Position numbers and translations under genes: made by a program
The notes under the pieces: model-generated
Databases searched by the model: none
What the model saw: the letters and a program-made list of their open reading frames with translations, nothing else
What the model was told of the DNA's origin: nothing
NCBI RefSeq assembly: GCF_000699445.3
Contig: NC_067195.1
Location: 88,464,569-88,528,568, forward strand
Direction of reading: 5' to 3'
Length of the DNA: 64,000 nt
DNA from: Schistosoma haematobium
Lineage: Eukaryota > Platyhelminthes > Trematoda > Strigeidida > Schistosomatidae
Shown here: in pieces, positions 37,451 through 47,463 of the stretch
Layout: every line of letters starts with the position of its first letter
Position numbering within the stretch: position 1 is the first letter of the stretch

Positions 37451-37952
37451 TGATTTATTTGTGATCTCTGAACTTGTGAAAACAGGTGAATGCTGAGAAT
37501 GACTTGGATAATCTTTATAATCATCAATATCATTGATAAATCCACCATGATGTGATTGACTATTATTGATAAAATGATTATTCTCCTTAGAACCATTTTT
37601 CATTTTACCTTTATTCGAAATTGTAGATTTCAGACAATTTTCATCAGAACCAATTATATGTAAAGAATTTGGCATAGAACCATTATTAGTATTACCGTTA
37701 ATAGTACTTAGATTACTATTGTTATTATTATAAATATTTGACAAAGAATTAATTGGTTTTAAAACTGTATCACTACTCAACAATGATTTATGTGACGAAG
37801 TAGATTTCGGATTTGGGACTGAAATCGATTGTAGAAACTGTCTCATTGCTGGAAGTTGATCTGTAACAAACTGATTCATAAATTTCATATAGGTTTCTTT
37901 AGAACCACTGAATAAACTGAAATTTGCTAATGTTTGAATTGTTTTAGCAACC
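37451..37952 (-). CDS. Ras-GAP exon 7: end of RasGAP domain, with a one-base frameshift
   Basis: The exon starts VAKTIQTLANF in phase with exon 6. It goes on YMKFMNQFVTDQLPAMRQFL and a Ser/Asn-rich tail to the GTAAGT donor. The family pattern is IAKVIQNLANFSKF...F..FMNEF. Between LANF and the next conserved residues there is one base too many, in the AAAA at 37920-37923 of the plus strand. Read literally, the frame meets TAA six codons later. With 501 bases instead of 502, both exon ends are in phase. A sequencing or assembly error in a homopolymer is the simplest cause; a real disabling mutation is the alternative. Confidence 0.88.
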
Positions 37953-38094
37953 TGTAATATAATTAGAGCAGAGAATATATAAAAATAGACACATTGTATT
38001 CACATTGAAACGACAAAAGAATTTAAAACAGGTAAATTAAAAAGTCTCTTAACTACACACACACGCTATAAATGAAATAAAATACAACACAATT

Positions 38095-38885
38095 TTTATG
38101 TCTTTTTCGCCAGCGTCTAACCTAATTTGTAGTTCTTTTTCGGCTTCCCGTCTTTTACACGGTCTGCCAACGGCAAGTCCTCACGGATAAAAACTCCTGA
38201 ACCCTTTAATTTATGTCCATTTTGTAAAATTAAGTCGCGATCATTCGAAGAGTTGAATACTACTTTAAGCAGTCTGGATTGATTAGGCTTCCAGTTTGCT
38301 AGACTACCTAGTCTGTACACCTTTAGGAAGGTGACTCCGGGGATATTATGAGGCATGAGTTGATTAAGTAGCTGTTTTATCAGCAAAATGTCATGCTCAA
38401 AACGAGTTTTTCGTTCAAAGCTTTCACTATCCTAGATTGTATGAAAAATAACTGATCTGTCAATGTGATCAGTCTTCGATTTCTCGACTACTTTTATCGA
38501 GGCAAGATTCCCTTTTGTATCGTTATGTTGTTTCTTCGTTACAATCTGTACCCAATCGTCAAGGTTGCAAGGAGAAGCAGCCACAGTTACGTCAAACATA
38601 CTGTGGGATTCCGGAGGGTTGTCGATGATTTGAGAGGTCAGGTTATGTTTCCCGCTAGAAACCGTTCGAGACTTGCGATTGCGGCTTCTAGGCGTTTCCT
38701 GCTGGATACCATTTCGAAGACGGGGAACAGAAAAATCTTCTTTTCTTGGGTTTTTGATTAAGACAGACCTCTTTGGAGACTGTTTTTCCTTTTTTGATCG
38801 GTGTGAGTCACCTATTTCCGAACTCACATGAGTTTGCTTCACGCCAATTTGCATGTCGACAGAGCGAGTACTGTTCGATGAAATC
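38095..38885 (-). mobile_element. LINE-J ORF1 region, minus strand, partly inside the inverted repeat
   Basis: Minus-strand reading gives an N-terminal polar region (QTHVSSEIGDSHRSKKEKQS, 38850-38800). After a stop at 38432 comes LKVYRLGSLANWKPNQSRLL and GVFIREDLPLADRVKDGKPK (38330-38140). The latter is the RRM-like RNA-binding part typical of CR1/Jockey ORF1. The end near 38100 matches the ORF1/ORF2 joint at 5457-5490. ORF1 proteins bind element RNA as a chaperone. Confidence 0.75.
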
Positions 38886-39067
38886 AGCACATATGCATAT
38901 AGTTACATTGGCCCTCTTAATCACTACGATCGGTGCGGCCCATGCAGAGAAGTTGAATGGTTGGATTACGCCAGCTTGTTGCAAGCGATTAAGTTCCTGA
39001 TCGACTAGTTCAAGAGCAGCATATGGTATAAGACGTCTTGGACGAAAAATATTTTTGGCATCTGGTT
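38570..39067. repeat. 498-bp inverted repeat, left arm
   Basis: The arm is the reverse complement of 39732-40229 over its full length, with no difference that I noticed. It spans a joint between LINE-J ORF1 (38570 to about 38885) and gypsy-type RT (about 38886-39067). Matching stops abruptly at both ends. Confidence 0.9.
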
Positions 39068-39210
39068 GACAAAGCCGTGCGCAACCGTTTTTACTAAACC
39101 GTTTGAAAGCCGCAGGCGTTAAATTCGTGCAAACTTCGCGGTACCAGCCTTTGCACTCATCGCGCTGCATCCCGCTTTCAACGGCATAACGACAACCCGG
39201 ACGTTGGCAA
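38886..39210 (-). mobile_element. Gypsy-type LTR retrotransposon RT fragment, minus strand
   Basis: Minus-strand reading FRPRRLIPYAALELVDQELN, then RLQQAGVIQPFNFSAWAAPI and VVIKRANVTICICADF, is the start of a Ty3/gypsy reverse transcriptase (family: FRP.R.VPYA....V..EL..L...GVI.P...S.WAAPIV.V.K.NG..RIC.DF). It breaks off right after CADF, where ORF1 of LINE-J starts. The element type fits the Boudicca-like group known in schistosomes; the exact name is not claimed. Confidence 0.8.
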
Positions 39211-39731
39211 TTGCTTTTTTTTGCACTGTCCAGTTATTAAACAGGGGTTCTTTTTTTTTTAAAAAGAAGCACTAGATGCTATAATACTCAGAGACAAAAA
39301 TGATCTATGACCAAAAAAAGTAGAAAACTGTAGATTGTTAGAACCAAAAGTACTAACAGATACAATCGAAAACAAAGTACCGACGACAAACTAATTTAGA
39401 AACAGAAACGATACTCTAATTGAATACTTTAACTGAAATAAATTCAATTAAAGTGAAAACAGTAGTCTTGATACATAATAAACGATCAAAACAATGGAAT
39501 TTACTCAGCGAGGAAAAATACTGCCCTTTTAATTAGCGTGCGCGTTGTTTTCATTGTTTTTTTTATTGTACTTCTTACTTTCATCTACCATTGTTATTTG
39601 AAATACGATTTCTTTCCTGTTCGACCGTGTTCTGATTTGGGGCCTTATTGAGTGAATTGGTGTTCAAGAATACTAAGCAAATGGAAATAGCCTTGGCCAT
39701 TGTACCAAGATGAAAGCTCACATACCAGTGA
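39068..39731. other. Spacer of the 498-bp inverted repeat
   Basis: 664 bases. The left end holds the outer gypsy RT part and a T-rich run at 39250-39261. The right end holds an LTR 3' part at 39560-39690. The middle is AT-rich and unrecognised. Confidence 0.6.
39560..39690 (+). mobile_element. LTR 3' part of the gypsy-type element, plus strand
   Basis: GTGTTCTGATTTGGGGCCTT and its flanks match the minus-strand LTR at 46028-46304 (GTGTTCTGATTTGGGGACTT). Immediately right, after a short leader, gypsy RT resumes in the right arm of the inverted repeat without gag or protease, so this is a deleted element. Confidence 0.75.
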
Positions 39732-40229
39732 AACCAGATGCCAAAAATATTTTTCGTCCAAGACGTCTTATACCATATGCTGCTCTTGAACTAGTCGATC
39801 AGGAACTTAATCGCTTGCAACAAGCTGGCGTAATCCAACCATTCAACTTCTCTGCATGGGCCGCACCGATCGTAGTGATTAAGAGGGCCAATGTAACTAT
39901 ATGCATATGTGCTGATTTCATCGAACAGTACTCGCTCTGTCGACATGCAAATTGGCGTGAAGCAAACTCATGTGAGTTCGGAAATAGGTGACTCACACCG
40001 ATCAAAAAAGGAAAAACAGTCTCCAAAGAGGTCTGTCTTAATCAAAAACCCAAGAAAAGAAGATTTTTCTGTTCCCCGTCTTCGAAATGGTATCCAGCAG
40101 GAAACGCCTAGAAGCCGCAATCGCAAGTCTCGAACGGTTTCTAGCGGGAAACATAACCTGACCTCTCAAATCATCGACAACCCTCCGGAATCCCACAGTA
40201 TGTTTGACGTAACTGTGGCTGCTTCTCCT
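39732..40229. repeat. 498-bp inverted repeat, right arm
   Basis: Reverse complement of 38570-39067. It carries the same joint of gypsy RT (39732 to about 39915) with LINE-J ORF1 (to 40229). To the right the sequence enters LINE-J reverse transcriptase, whereas the left arm continues into the rest of ORF1. Confidence 0.9.
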
Positions 40230-41477
40230 AGTAACCTCGATGAAGACCGGATCCTTTCGGAGAAGCAGCACGGCTTCAGAATGGGTTATTCTTGTCTCAC
40301 TAACTTATTAGTCGCTCGTGAAAGCTGGTGCGCTATTAAGCACCAAAAGTTGCCTGTAGACGAAGCCAACATTGATTTCAGCAAAGCTTTTGATAAAGTT
40401 ACGCACAACCGACTGTTATATAAGCTAAGAAATGTCGGAATCAAAGGCAATCTATTGGTGTGGATAAGACTTCCTAGTTGGGCACCAACAAAGAGTACGG
40501 GTGAACTTAAAGTTATCTAGCTGGGAAACTGCTTAGTGGAGTGTCCCAGGGTACAGTTTTGGGGCCAGTGCTATTCCTCTTGTATGTAAATGAACTTCCT
40601 CGCCTCCTATCATCATCGGTCTTGCTATATGCTGACGATGTCAAGATATGGAGAACGATACGATGTAAGAGTGATAGCTTAGAACTTCAAAATGACCTGA
40701 AGAAGTTATCTGAATGGTCTCAAACATGGCAGTTGCCGATAAATACTTCCAAGTGTGTTGTGATGCATATCGGTCATCAAGGCACAGATACATACACGAT
40801 GAATAACACTGAGCTACCTGTCGTCCAGACATATAATGACTTAGGAGTTATCGTTAGTCAAGACTTAAAGACTACTGCACACTGCCGTGCAATAGCCGCC
40901 AAAGGTTTTAGAACCTTATGGTCAATACGTAGAGCTTTTAGTCATGTCGACGCTGAAACGTTTTTGACTTTGTATACAGTGTTTGTACGTCCTAAACTTG
41001 AGTACTGCATACAAGCGGCTAGCCTCTGCTTAAAAACAGACAGTGAGCTTCTGGAAAAGTTTCAGAGAACAGCAACTAAGCTGATTCCCGGAATAGCGAA
41101 GCTTCCGTATGAATCTCGACTGGCCAAGCTAAACCTTTTCCCGTTGTTATATCGCAGAAATAGAGGCGACTTTATTAGTTTTCAAATTGCTTAGTAATAA
41201 ATTTGCACCTGATATGCCATCATTTTTCTTGTCTTCCAAAACAGAGAATTTACGAGGATACTCCAAAAAGGTTCACAAGCCCAGAACAAATTACTTGTCA
41301 GCTGACTATCGACTTTCCCATCGAATCATCAACGAGTGGAACTCACTACCTCAGCACGTGGTTGAGGCTCCATCCGTCGATTTTTTCAAAAGAAAGTTGG
41401 ATCAACTGAGAGACCACCATTGCCAGGACTAACACAGGCCATCAAGCCTCCTGTCCTTTCCAAACTGAAACTGAAAC
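40230..41477 (+). mobile_element. LINE-J RT copy, plus strand, inserted in an LTR
   Basis: Sequence beyond the inverted repeat reads EKQHGFRMGYSCLTNLLVAR, FSKAFDKVTHNRLLYKL, then, after a frameshift near 40510-40540, GTVLGPVLFLLYVNELP and YADDVKIWRTIR (open frame 40541-41194). The terminal NSLPQHVVEAPSVDFF block ends at 41432. The 3' end CCAAACTGAAACTGAAAC at 41460-41477 abuts LTR sequence. It is nearly identical in part to 1735-2900. Confidence 0.88.
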
Positions 41478-41569
41478 ATATTTATAGTTTTTACATGAGA
41501 AGATTTTAGAATGTTCTCTAAGTATCGGCTAGCGCTGCACCAACGCAATCGTTCTATATCCCGCTAACA
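41478..41569 (-). mobile_element. LTR 5' part of the gypsy-type element, minus strand
   Basis: The minus strand starts TGTTAGCGGGATATAGAACG at 41569 and runs to CTATAAATAT at 41478, matching the LTR that starts at 46304. The LINE-J 3' end interrupts it right after the TATA-like sequence. Confidence 0.78.
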
Positions 41570-43078
41570 ATATTTAGTTTCTAAATATCTATCAACTGAA
41601 AATCAAGGATTATTAAGTTTTTCGAAGTCCCATAAAACTAAACAGACCTTGTCCATAGAGGTATCCTGCTTACAAATAGTTTTCTTAATACAAATAAATA
41701 ATTTAGTATAGAAGTTGACCTTTAACCTGTCTTTGCGCAAAGACCAGATAATATTTAGAAGCTTGGCTTTCAAGTCAGTTAGCAATCAATATTAATCGAA
41801 ATCAACTCAATTTATCAACCAATTAGAAAAATTATGGAATGCAGGATCAAGAATCAGGTCAAAGGGAGAGACAATCAAAATAAATACTCAAGTAGTGACA
41901 GGTTAAAGGTCAACAGGATAATCTATTAGTCGTATATAGAGGGATTTGAATAACTCACTTTTACCTTAAGTTTGTCCTGATGTTATTCAGAAGAATAATC
42001 GATATTTCATGAATACATCGCCTAGATCGGGGAATGAAACTTTATCAAAATCATCTACCTGAGCTCATAAACTCCCCCCACTATCACATTTAGAGTACGT
42101 CACACAAATTCAAGGCTTTTAAATAAAATGCCTAAAAATTTACACTACTTGATATTTACAGTTAATCTTACTCTTTAAAATTACTTATTCATAATATTAT
42201 CAGTTTAATTCCACATGCATAAATGTTCGTCAAATAAAAACAAAGCCATTATCATGATAATCAGCTATTAAAACCTACGTGATTTAAGAAACAACCATAG
42301 AAACTATTTCACAGCAATGTTAAAGCAAAATACGTCAGGAATGCATCGTTAGTTTGCATAATGTGATGTATGTATTTTATTCAAAACCACCTAACCACAA
42401 CCAATTACATCACAATGGGTCTTGTCATAAGCAAGCAAGAACCTGGAAAAAATATATTTCGGTTCAAGTTATCACACTTTACACTAGCATATCAAAAGGA
42501 AATTATCAAGATGGATGGCTAAGAATTTCAAGCCGTAAAAATCACTGGAAAATTAAGATTAGTAGTACTTCTAAACTCAGGATAGTGACTGAAGAAAAAT
42601 GATGTGAATATAACCAAGACGCTGGAAATATTTTCCAGCCATATCTTTTCTCAATTCTTTAACTTTGAATAATGATTACTTAGTGAACCTCAACCAAGAC
42701 GTTAACACCACAACCACGTCGAACAGTCATTGACTTTGGTATAGGTTTGTGGACGTTAGTCTAAATAACGTCAGTTTGTGATTTAAACTACAATAATTTA
42801 ACAATTTCATCAACTGATGCCATGTCTCGGTCTAGCTGACCCCAACATTTTTTTGCGGTTAATATGGTATGTTGAACTAGTCTGTGGTATTAGGTGATAA
42901 GTAACATAAGTTCCAATAAAAAGATCTTCATATTCATCAATTAATGTGAGGTTGATTGTTTTGGAAAATACGAAGATGTTGTAAGTTTCTAAAATCCAAA
43001 TGATCTATTTATACTCATGTTGAAACCACACTGGTCACAAACCTACTTAAATAGGTTCATTAGTCGATATATCCAACT
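41570..43078. other. Intron stretch, nothing recognised
   Basis: 1.5 kb of AT-rich sequence without coding, RNA or repeat signal that I can support. Confidence 0.4.
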
Positions 43079-43345
43079 TTCAGTATAGGGTTGTGGAGAT
43101 TATTGAGTTTTTGAGATCATGAACTGATTGATGTTAGACGAACATCGAAAACCTGAAAGCACTGGACGGCCGTTTCGTCCTATTGTAAGACTCCTCAGCA
43201 GTGCGCACCCACGATTCCACGAGCGGGATTAAAACCCACGACCGTCAGTCTTGCGCGCAAACGCTTAACTCCCAAACCATTGAGCCGGCCGGAATCCAAC
43301 GGTGTTAATGTCTAACCTCAATCAATCCACGAAACATCTATCAGC
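43079..43345 (-). mobile_element. Sm-alpha-like SINE with an intact-looking hammerhead ribozyme
   Basis: On the minus strand, a tRNA-like head with an A-box-like GGCTCAATGGTTTGGGAG and a weakened B box (GGGTTTTAATCCCGC) is followed by the hammerhead at 43204-43159. The 3' part has CAGGTTTTCGATG and a region shared with 16500-16560. It lies in the Ras-GAP intron between exons 5 and 7, in gene orientation. Confidence 0.82.
43159..43204 (-). ncRNA. Hammerhead ribozyme, type I, Sm-alpha class
   Basis: Reading the minus strand, stem I is GCACTG...CAGTGC. The core boxes CTGAGGA and GAAA are both intact. Stem II is GTC/GAC with a wobble extension. The very short stem III is ACGG/CCGT. The predicted cut follows GTC, just before CAGTGC. 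All invariant core bases (CUGANGA, GAAA, NUH) are present. Self-cleavage is known for this repeat family in schistosomes; activity of this copy is inferred. Confidence 0.85.
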
Positions 43346-43519
43346 TTATATAACAGTTCATAGTTTAAGTTTGAAGTCTAGTTAAAAGATTGACAATTTT
43401 ATATGATCTAAAGGTACATTTAGATATCAATTTCCATTATCGCTTTAACAAGAAAACAAATGTCTATCTGTAATGATATGTTGACTAAATTATATTTATA
43501 TCAGAAGGGCTTTTTTGGA

Positions 43520-43672
43520 TATATTATAGTAATTTCAATGGTTGAGATTATGAGTCAATTGAAGCTAGACAACCATGGAAAACCTGGAAGCACTGGACGA
43601 CTGTTTCGTCCGATTGTGGGACTCCTGAGCAGTGCACATCCACGATTCTGCCTCGCGAGATTCGAATTATTA
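43520..43672 (-). mobile_element. Sm-alpha-like SINE, 5'-truncated
   Basis: Minus-strand sequence runs from TTCGAATCTCGCGAGGC near 43670 through the hammerhead region to TAGCTTCAATTGACTCA and TTGAAATTACTATAATAT. The tRNA head is lost beyond the B box. Confidence 0.8.
43590..43635 (-). ncRNA. Decayed hammerhead ribozyme
   Basis: Stem I (GCACTG/CAGTGC), stem II (GTCC/GGAC) and GAAA are kept. The core box reads CTCAGGA instead of CTGAGGA, changing the invariant G5, so cleavage is not expected. Confidence 0.7.
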
Positions 43673-43716
43673 ATTATTATTATCATATTTTCTAAAAAAA
43701 ACAAATTATCACTTAC

Positions 43717-43987
43717 CAAAGTGAATGCACGTAATATACGTGGTTCACTAGGAAATTCATAAATTAAATTAAATAATGAAGGTGATAAAATAGCTGGACA
43801 AATATAACGTAGAAATAAACAAGCTGATATAACATGTTCACATAATGTACCACCATTATTAATTGTAGAATTAGATGAATTTAATCCATCATAATGTTTA
43901 TTAGAAATATTATTCATTGATGAATAATTACTTTTTATACCATTTTCTAAATATCGTCTAATCTCTACAAATAATGCTCTAAATTGT
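43717..43987 (-). CDS. Ras-GAP exon 6: RasGAP domain with FLR motif and an insert
   Basis: The 271-base exon begins QFRALFVEIRRYLE. It then has about 35 Asn/Ser-rich residues not found in vertebrate relatives, and continues CEHVISACLFLRYICPAILS. The FLRYICPAI block is the RasGAP signature; its Arg stabilises the finger loop (Arg903 in p120GAP). The end FPSEPRILRAFTL matches the helix before the last subdomain. Donor GTAAGT, phase 0. Confidence 0.92.
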
Positions 43988-44245
43988 CTATAGAAACAAA
44001 GAAACAAAGAAAAAAAAGCGTTAAACATGACAAACAATATATTACATATGGAATAATATATAGAGTAATGGTTTAAGGATATTCAACAAGTAAATCGTTG
44101 ATTTAGTTAGTCGCGTCATGTATATACTAGCCATCAGACACTTTCCAAGGCGACTAGATAAACCTATACTTGGTAAATGAATTAAAACACAATACATTGA
44201 TCACTTTATTACAATTCTCTCTCATGGTTATAACCCAGCTATTCC

Positions 44246-46027
44246 TTAATTACTTACTTACTTACTTAGGCCTGTTACTTCTAACGGAGCATAGGCCGCC
44301 GACCAGCATTCTCCAACCCACTCTGTCCTGGGCCTTCTTTTCTAATTCCATCCAATTCTTGTTCATTTTTCTCATGTCTATCTCCATTTCTCGGCGTAAT
44401 GTGTTCTTTGGTCTTCCTATTTTCCTTTGGCCTTCAGGATTCCATGTAAGGGCTTGTCTTGTGACGCAGTTGGGTGGTTTCCTCAATGTGTGTCCTATCC
44501 ACTTCCAGCGCTTCTTCCTGATTTCTTCCTCCGCTGGGATCTGGTTTGTTCTCTCCCACAGTACGTTGTTGCTAATAGTGTCCGGCCAACGGATCTGAAG
44601 TATTTTACGTAGACAACTGTTGATAAACACCTGTATTTTCTGGATGATGGCTTTTGTAGTTCTCCAGGTTTCCGCCCCATACAGTAGAACTGTCTTGACA
44701 TTTGTATTGAAAATCATGACCTTGGTGTTGGCTTGTGGACTGTTGTTTTGAGTTCCAGATGTTCTTCAATTGTAGATATTCTGCTCTTGCTTTGCCGATC
44801 CGCGCCTTCACATCTGCATCAGATCCACCCTGTTCATCAATGATGCTGCCCAAATATATAAAGGTTTTTACATCTTCCAAATCTTCTCCGTCAATTGTGA
44901 TTGGATTGGTGCATTCTGTGTTGTATTGGAGAATTCTGCTTTTCCCTTTGTGTATATTGAGACCTACTGCTGCTGAAGCTGCTGCTACACTGGTTGTTTT
45001 CTCTTGCATTTGTTGTTGTGATTGCGATAGGAGACCCAGATCATCTGCGAAGTCTAGATCGTTCAGATGCATCCTAGATGTCCATTGTATCCTGTGCTTC
45101 CCTTCAGATGTTGACGTCTTCATGATCCAGTCGATCACCAAGAGAAAGAGAAAGGGTGAGAGTAAGCAACCTTGCCTAACACCGGTCTTCACTTCGAACG
45201 ACTTTGTCAACTGTCCTCCATGCACGAGTTTGCAGTGTAATCGATCACAGGAATTCTGTATGATATTGACTATCTTCTGAGGCACACCGTAGTATCCAAG
45301 ATGCTTCCATAGTGTTGTTCTGTTCACGCTATCAAATGCCTTTTCGTAGTCAATGAAGTTGATGTAGAGTGATGAATTCCATTCAATTGACTGTTCCACA
45401 ATGATCCGTAGGGTTGCGATTTCGTCTGTACACGATCTATCCTTACGGAATCCTGCCTGTTGGTCTCGAAGTTGGGCGTCTACGGAGTCCTTCATTCTGT
45501 TTAACAATACCCTGTTGAAGAATTTTCCCGATATTGAGAGAAGAGTGATGCCCCTGTAGTTATTACAGTTGCTGAGATCGCCTTTCTTCGGTATTTTGAT
45601 CAGAAGTCCTTCTTTCCAGTCTTTTGGTACTTGTTCCTCATCCCAAATTTTGCTGAAGAGAATGTGGAGTATACTTGCAGTTGCCGCTACGTCTGCTTTT
45701 AGTGCCTCTGCTGGGATGTTGTCCGGTCCTGCTGCTTTGCCACTCTTGATTTGTCTGATGGCCATGCTGATTTCTTCAATTTTTGGTGGGCCAACATTGA
45801 TTGGGAGGTCCGTGGGTGCTGCTTCGATGTTGGGTGGGTTCAGTGGAGCTGGTCGATTCAAGAGTTCTTTGAAGTGTTCTACCCACCTGTTTTGTTGCTC
45901 TTCAATGTTGGTGACTACCTCGCCTTCCTTGCTTTTCACTGGTCGTTCTGGTTTGCGGCGATTTCCACAGAGTTTCTTTGTCGTGTCATACAGTTGTCTC
46001 ATGTTTCCTTCAGCTATTCCTACTGCT
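44246..46027 (-). mobile_element. LINE-R copy, 5'-truncated, minus strand, next to a gypsy LTR
   Basis: The 3' tail ACTTACTTACTTACTTAGG lies at 44251-44270 (plus sense). The minus-strand reading starts at 46027 in the linker ([20 protein letters not shown]) and covers all of RT. Its 5' end lies directly beside LTR-flank sequence, so it may have been inserted into the gypsy-type element. Confidence 0.88.
44262..46002 (-). pseudogene. LINE-R reverse transcriptase ORF, one frameshift
   Basis: The 465-codon frame 46002-44605 has [93 protein letters not shown] and FADDLGLL. A frameshift near 44710 moves to 44717-44262 with [29 protein letters not shown] and [10 protein letters not shown], ending in a stop. 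All RT catalytic blocks are kept. It is a slightly different subfamily from the copy at 30716. Confidence 0.88.
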
Positions 46028-46304
46028 TAGTATTCTCGGACACCGATTCACTCGACAAGTCCCCAAATCAGAACACGGTTGTACAGGAAAAGAGATTATA
46101 TTCCAAATAGCAAGGTTAGATGGAAATAAGAAGCAAGTAAGTCCAATGGGGGAAACGTTAGTATATTTATAGTTTTTCACATGAGATTTCTAGAGTGTTC
46201 ACTAAGTATTGACTAACGCTGCGTGGTTAAGAATTAGCCAATCAGCGTGCACCAAAGCAATCGTGCATTGAGCATGCTTTAATCCAGTCTATGTCCCGCT
46301 AACA
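46028..46304 (-). mobile_element. LTR of the gypsy-type element
   Basis: The minus strand begins TGTTAGCGGGACATAGACTG at 46304. It has a TATA-like CTATAAATATACTAACG near 46175-46160 and the GTGTTCTGATTTGGGGACTT block near 46080. It continues to the LINE-R joint at 46027. Parts recur at 39560-39690 and 41478-41569. It is called an LTR because gypsy RT lies downstream of the same end at 39732. Confidence 0.72.
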
Positions 46305-47165
46305 CACTTTTATACAAAAATAATCTGTTGGTTCTAAGTTCGAGGAAGTAAGAGCGATTAATGTAGTTTATAAACTGACCTAGGATAAACCCAATATTTA
46401 TAAAGAATAGGTTGATATATTCGACTTAGAGCAACACATTTTATGCAAGGATTAGATATATTAATTGGCTACCGAAAACCAATGTAAATTAAATAGTAAA
46501 GTTCGGACTTTAGTTATAATTTATTTCAGACTCAGTGGTGTTCCAATGCATTGGGTTTCACTAATTGGCCAGTTACTTTTAGTCATTCAGTAAAAAAAGG
46601 TTCACTAGTAGCTTTATTCGATCGAACAGATAGTTAAGACATTTTGTTACATGACTATAAATCTTCATTCTGAAATTCATGGTGTTTTTCTGAACTGATA
46701 GCTCTCTATTGAAGATGAGTGCTTCAATCCGCTAATTAATAAACGAGAAATGTCGTTCAATGACTGAGCTGTCTTCCTACTGATGCTTATGATCTCTTTA
46801 TTGCCTTGCCTCAATTGAAATGACTAATATCTGTTAAAAATTAGTCCATAAAATAAACACCTCAATAATGACATTTGTTATACACCGATCCAACTCCCAG
46901 ACAAATCCATACTACGCAAAAGACAATTATTATAAATCTGAAGTTTAACATATGTAAGATAAACGAGTATTTGATACTCAGTGGAAAGATCGACACTCAT
47001 CATTAGATAAACAAATAGATGAATCCCAAAAGAAGGAGCAATATATATAGGCTTAAAATAGTCAATCATGCACTGATTCACTAACTGGAATGTATACACA
47101 ATCAGTTAAATAAAAGGCTTCAAGATTACATCGAATTGAAATAATAATTGAAAAAGGAAATTTAC
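46305..47165. other. Intron stretch, nothing recognised
   Basis: AT-rich and without identifiable structure. Confidence 0.4.
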
Positions 47166-47463
47166 TCTGGAAATTCAACTTCACTTAATAGAATCCGCTT
47201 CCATACAGTTTCAACTAAACCTAATAGATTAACTTGATTTTGTGCTAATTGTGTAGATGTTTGCACTTTGGCTATATCAACTTCATAATCGATTGGATAA
47301 CGATTAGATGTTTTCAATTGTGGATCAACTGGGCGGCCACTGATAACAATTTGAACAAAATCAGATAAAATATTTGATAAATACGAACCACCAACAAGAC
47401 GTAGATAAATTTCTGTTGCTTTAGTTGCTATACTGTTAGCACGTAAAACCATATTTGGATCAC
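47166..47463 (-). CDS. Ras-GAP exon 5: RasGAP domain with the arginine finger
   Basis: The 298-base exon reads SDPNMVLRANSIATKATEIY and then LRLVGGSYLSNILSDF. The Arg of VLRANS (codon at 47441-47443) aligns with the catalytic arginine finger that enters the Ras active site (Arg789 in p120GAP). The exon ends QNQVNLLGLVETVWKRILLS and EVEFPE, the usual helix pair before the FLR region. Donor GTAAAT; two bases carried on. Confidence 0.92.

Noticed and set aside
45569..46110. Several plus-strand open frames over 100 codons
   Set aside because: They are antisense shadows of the minus-strand LINE-R reverse transcriptase.
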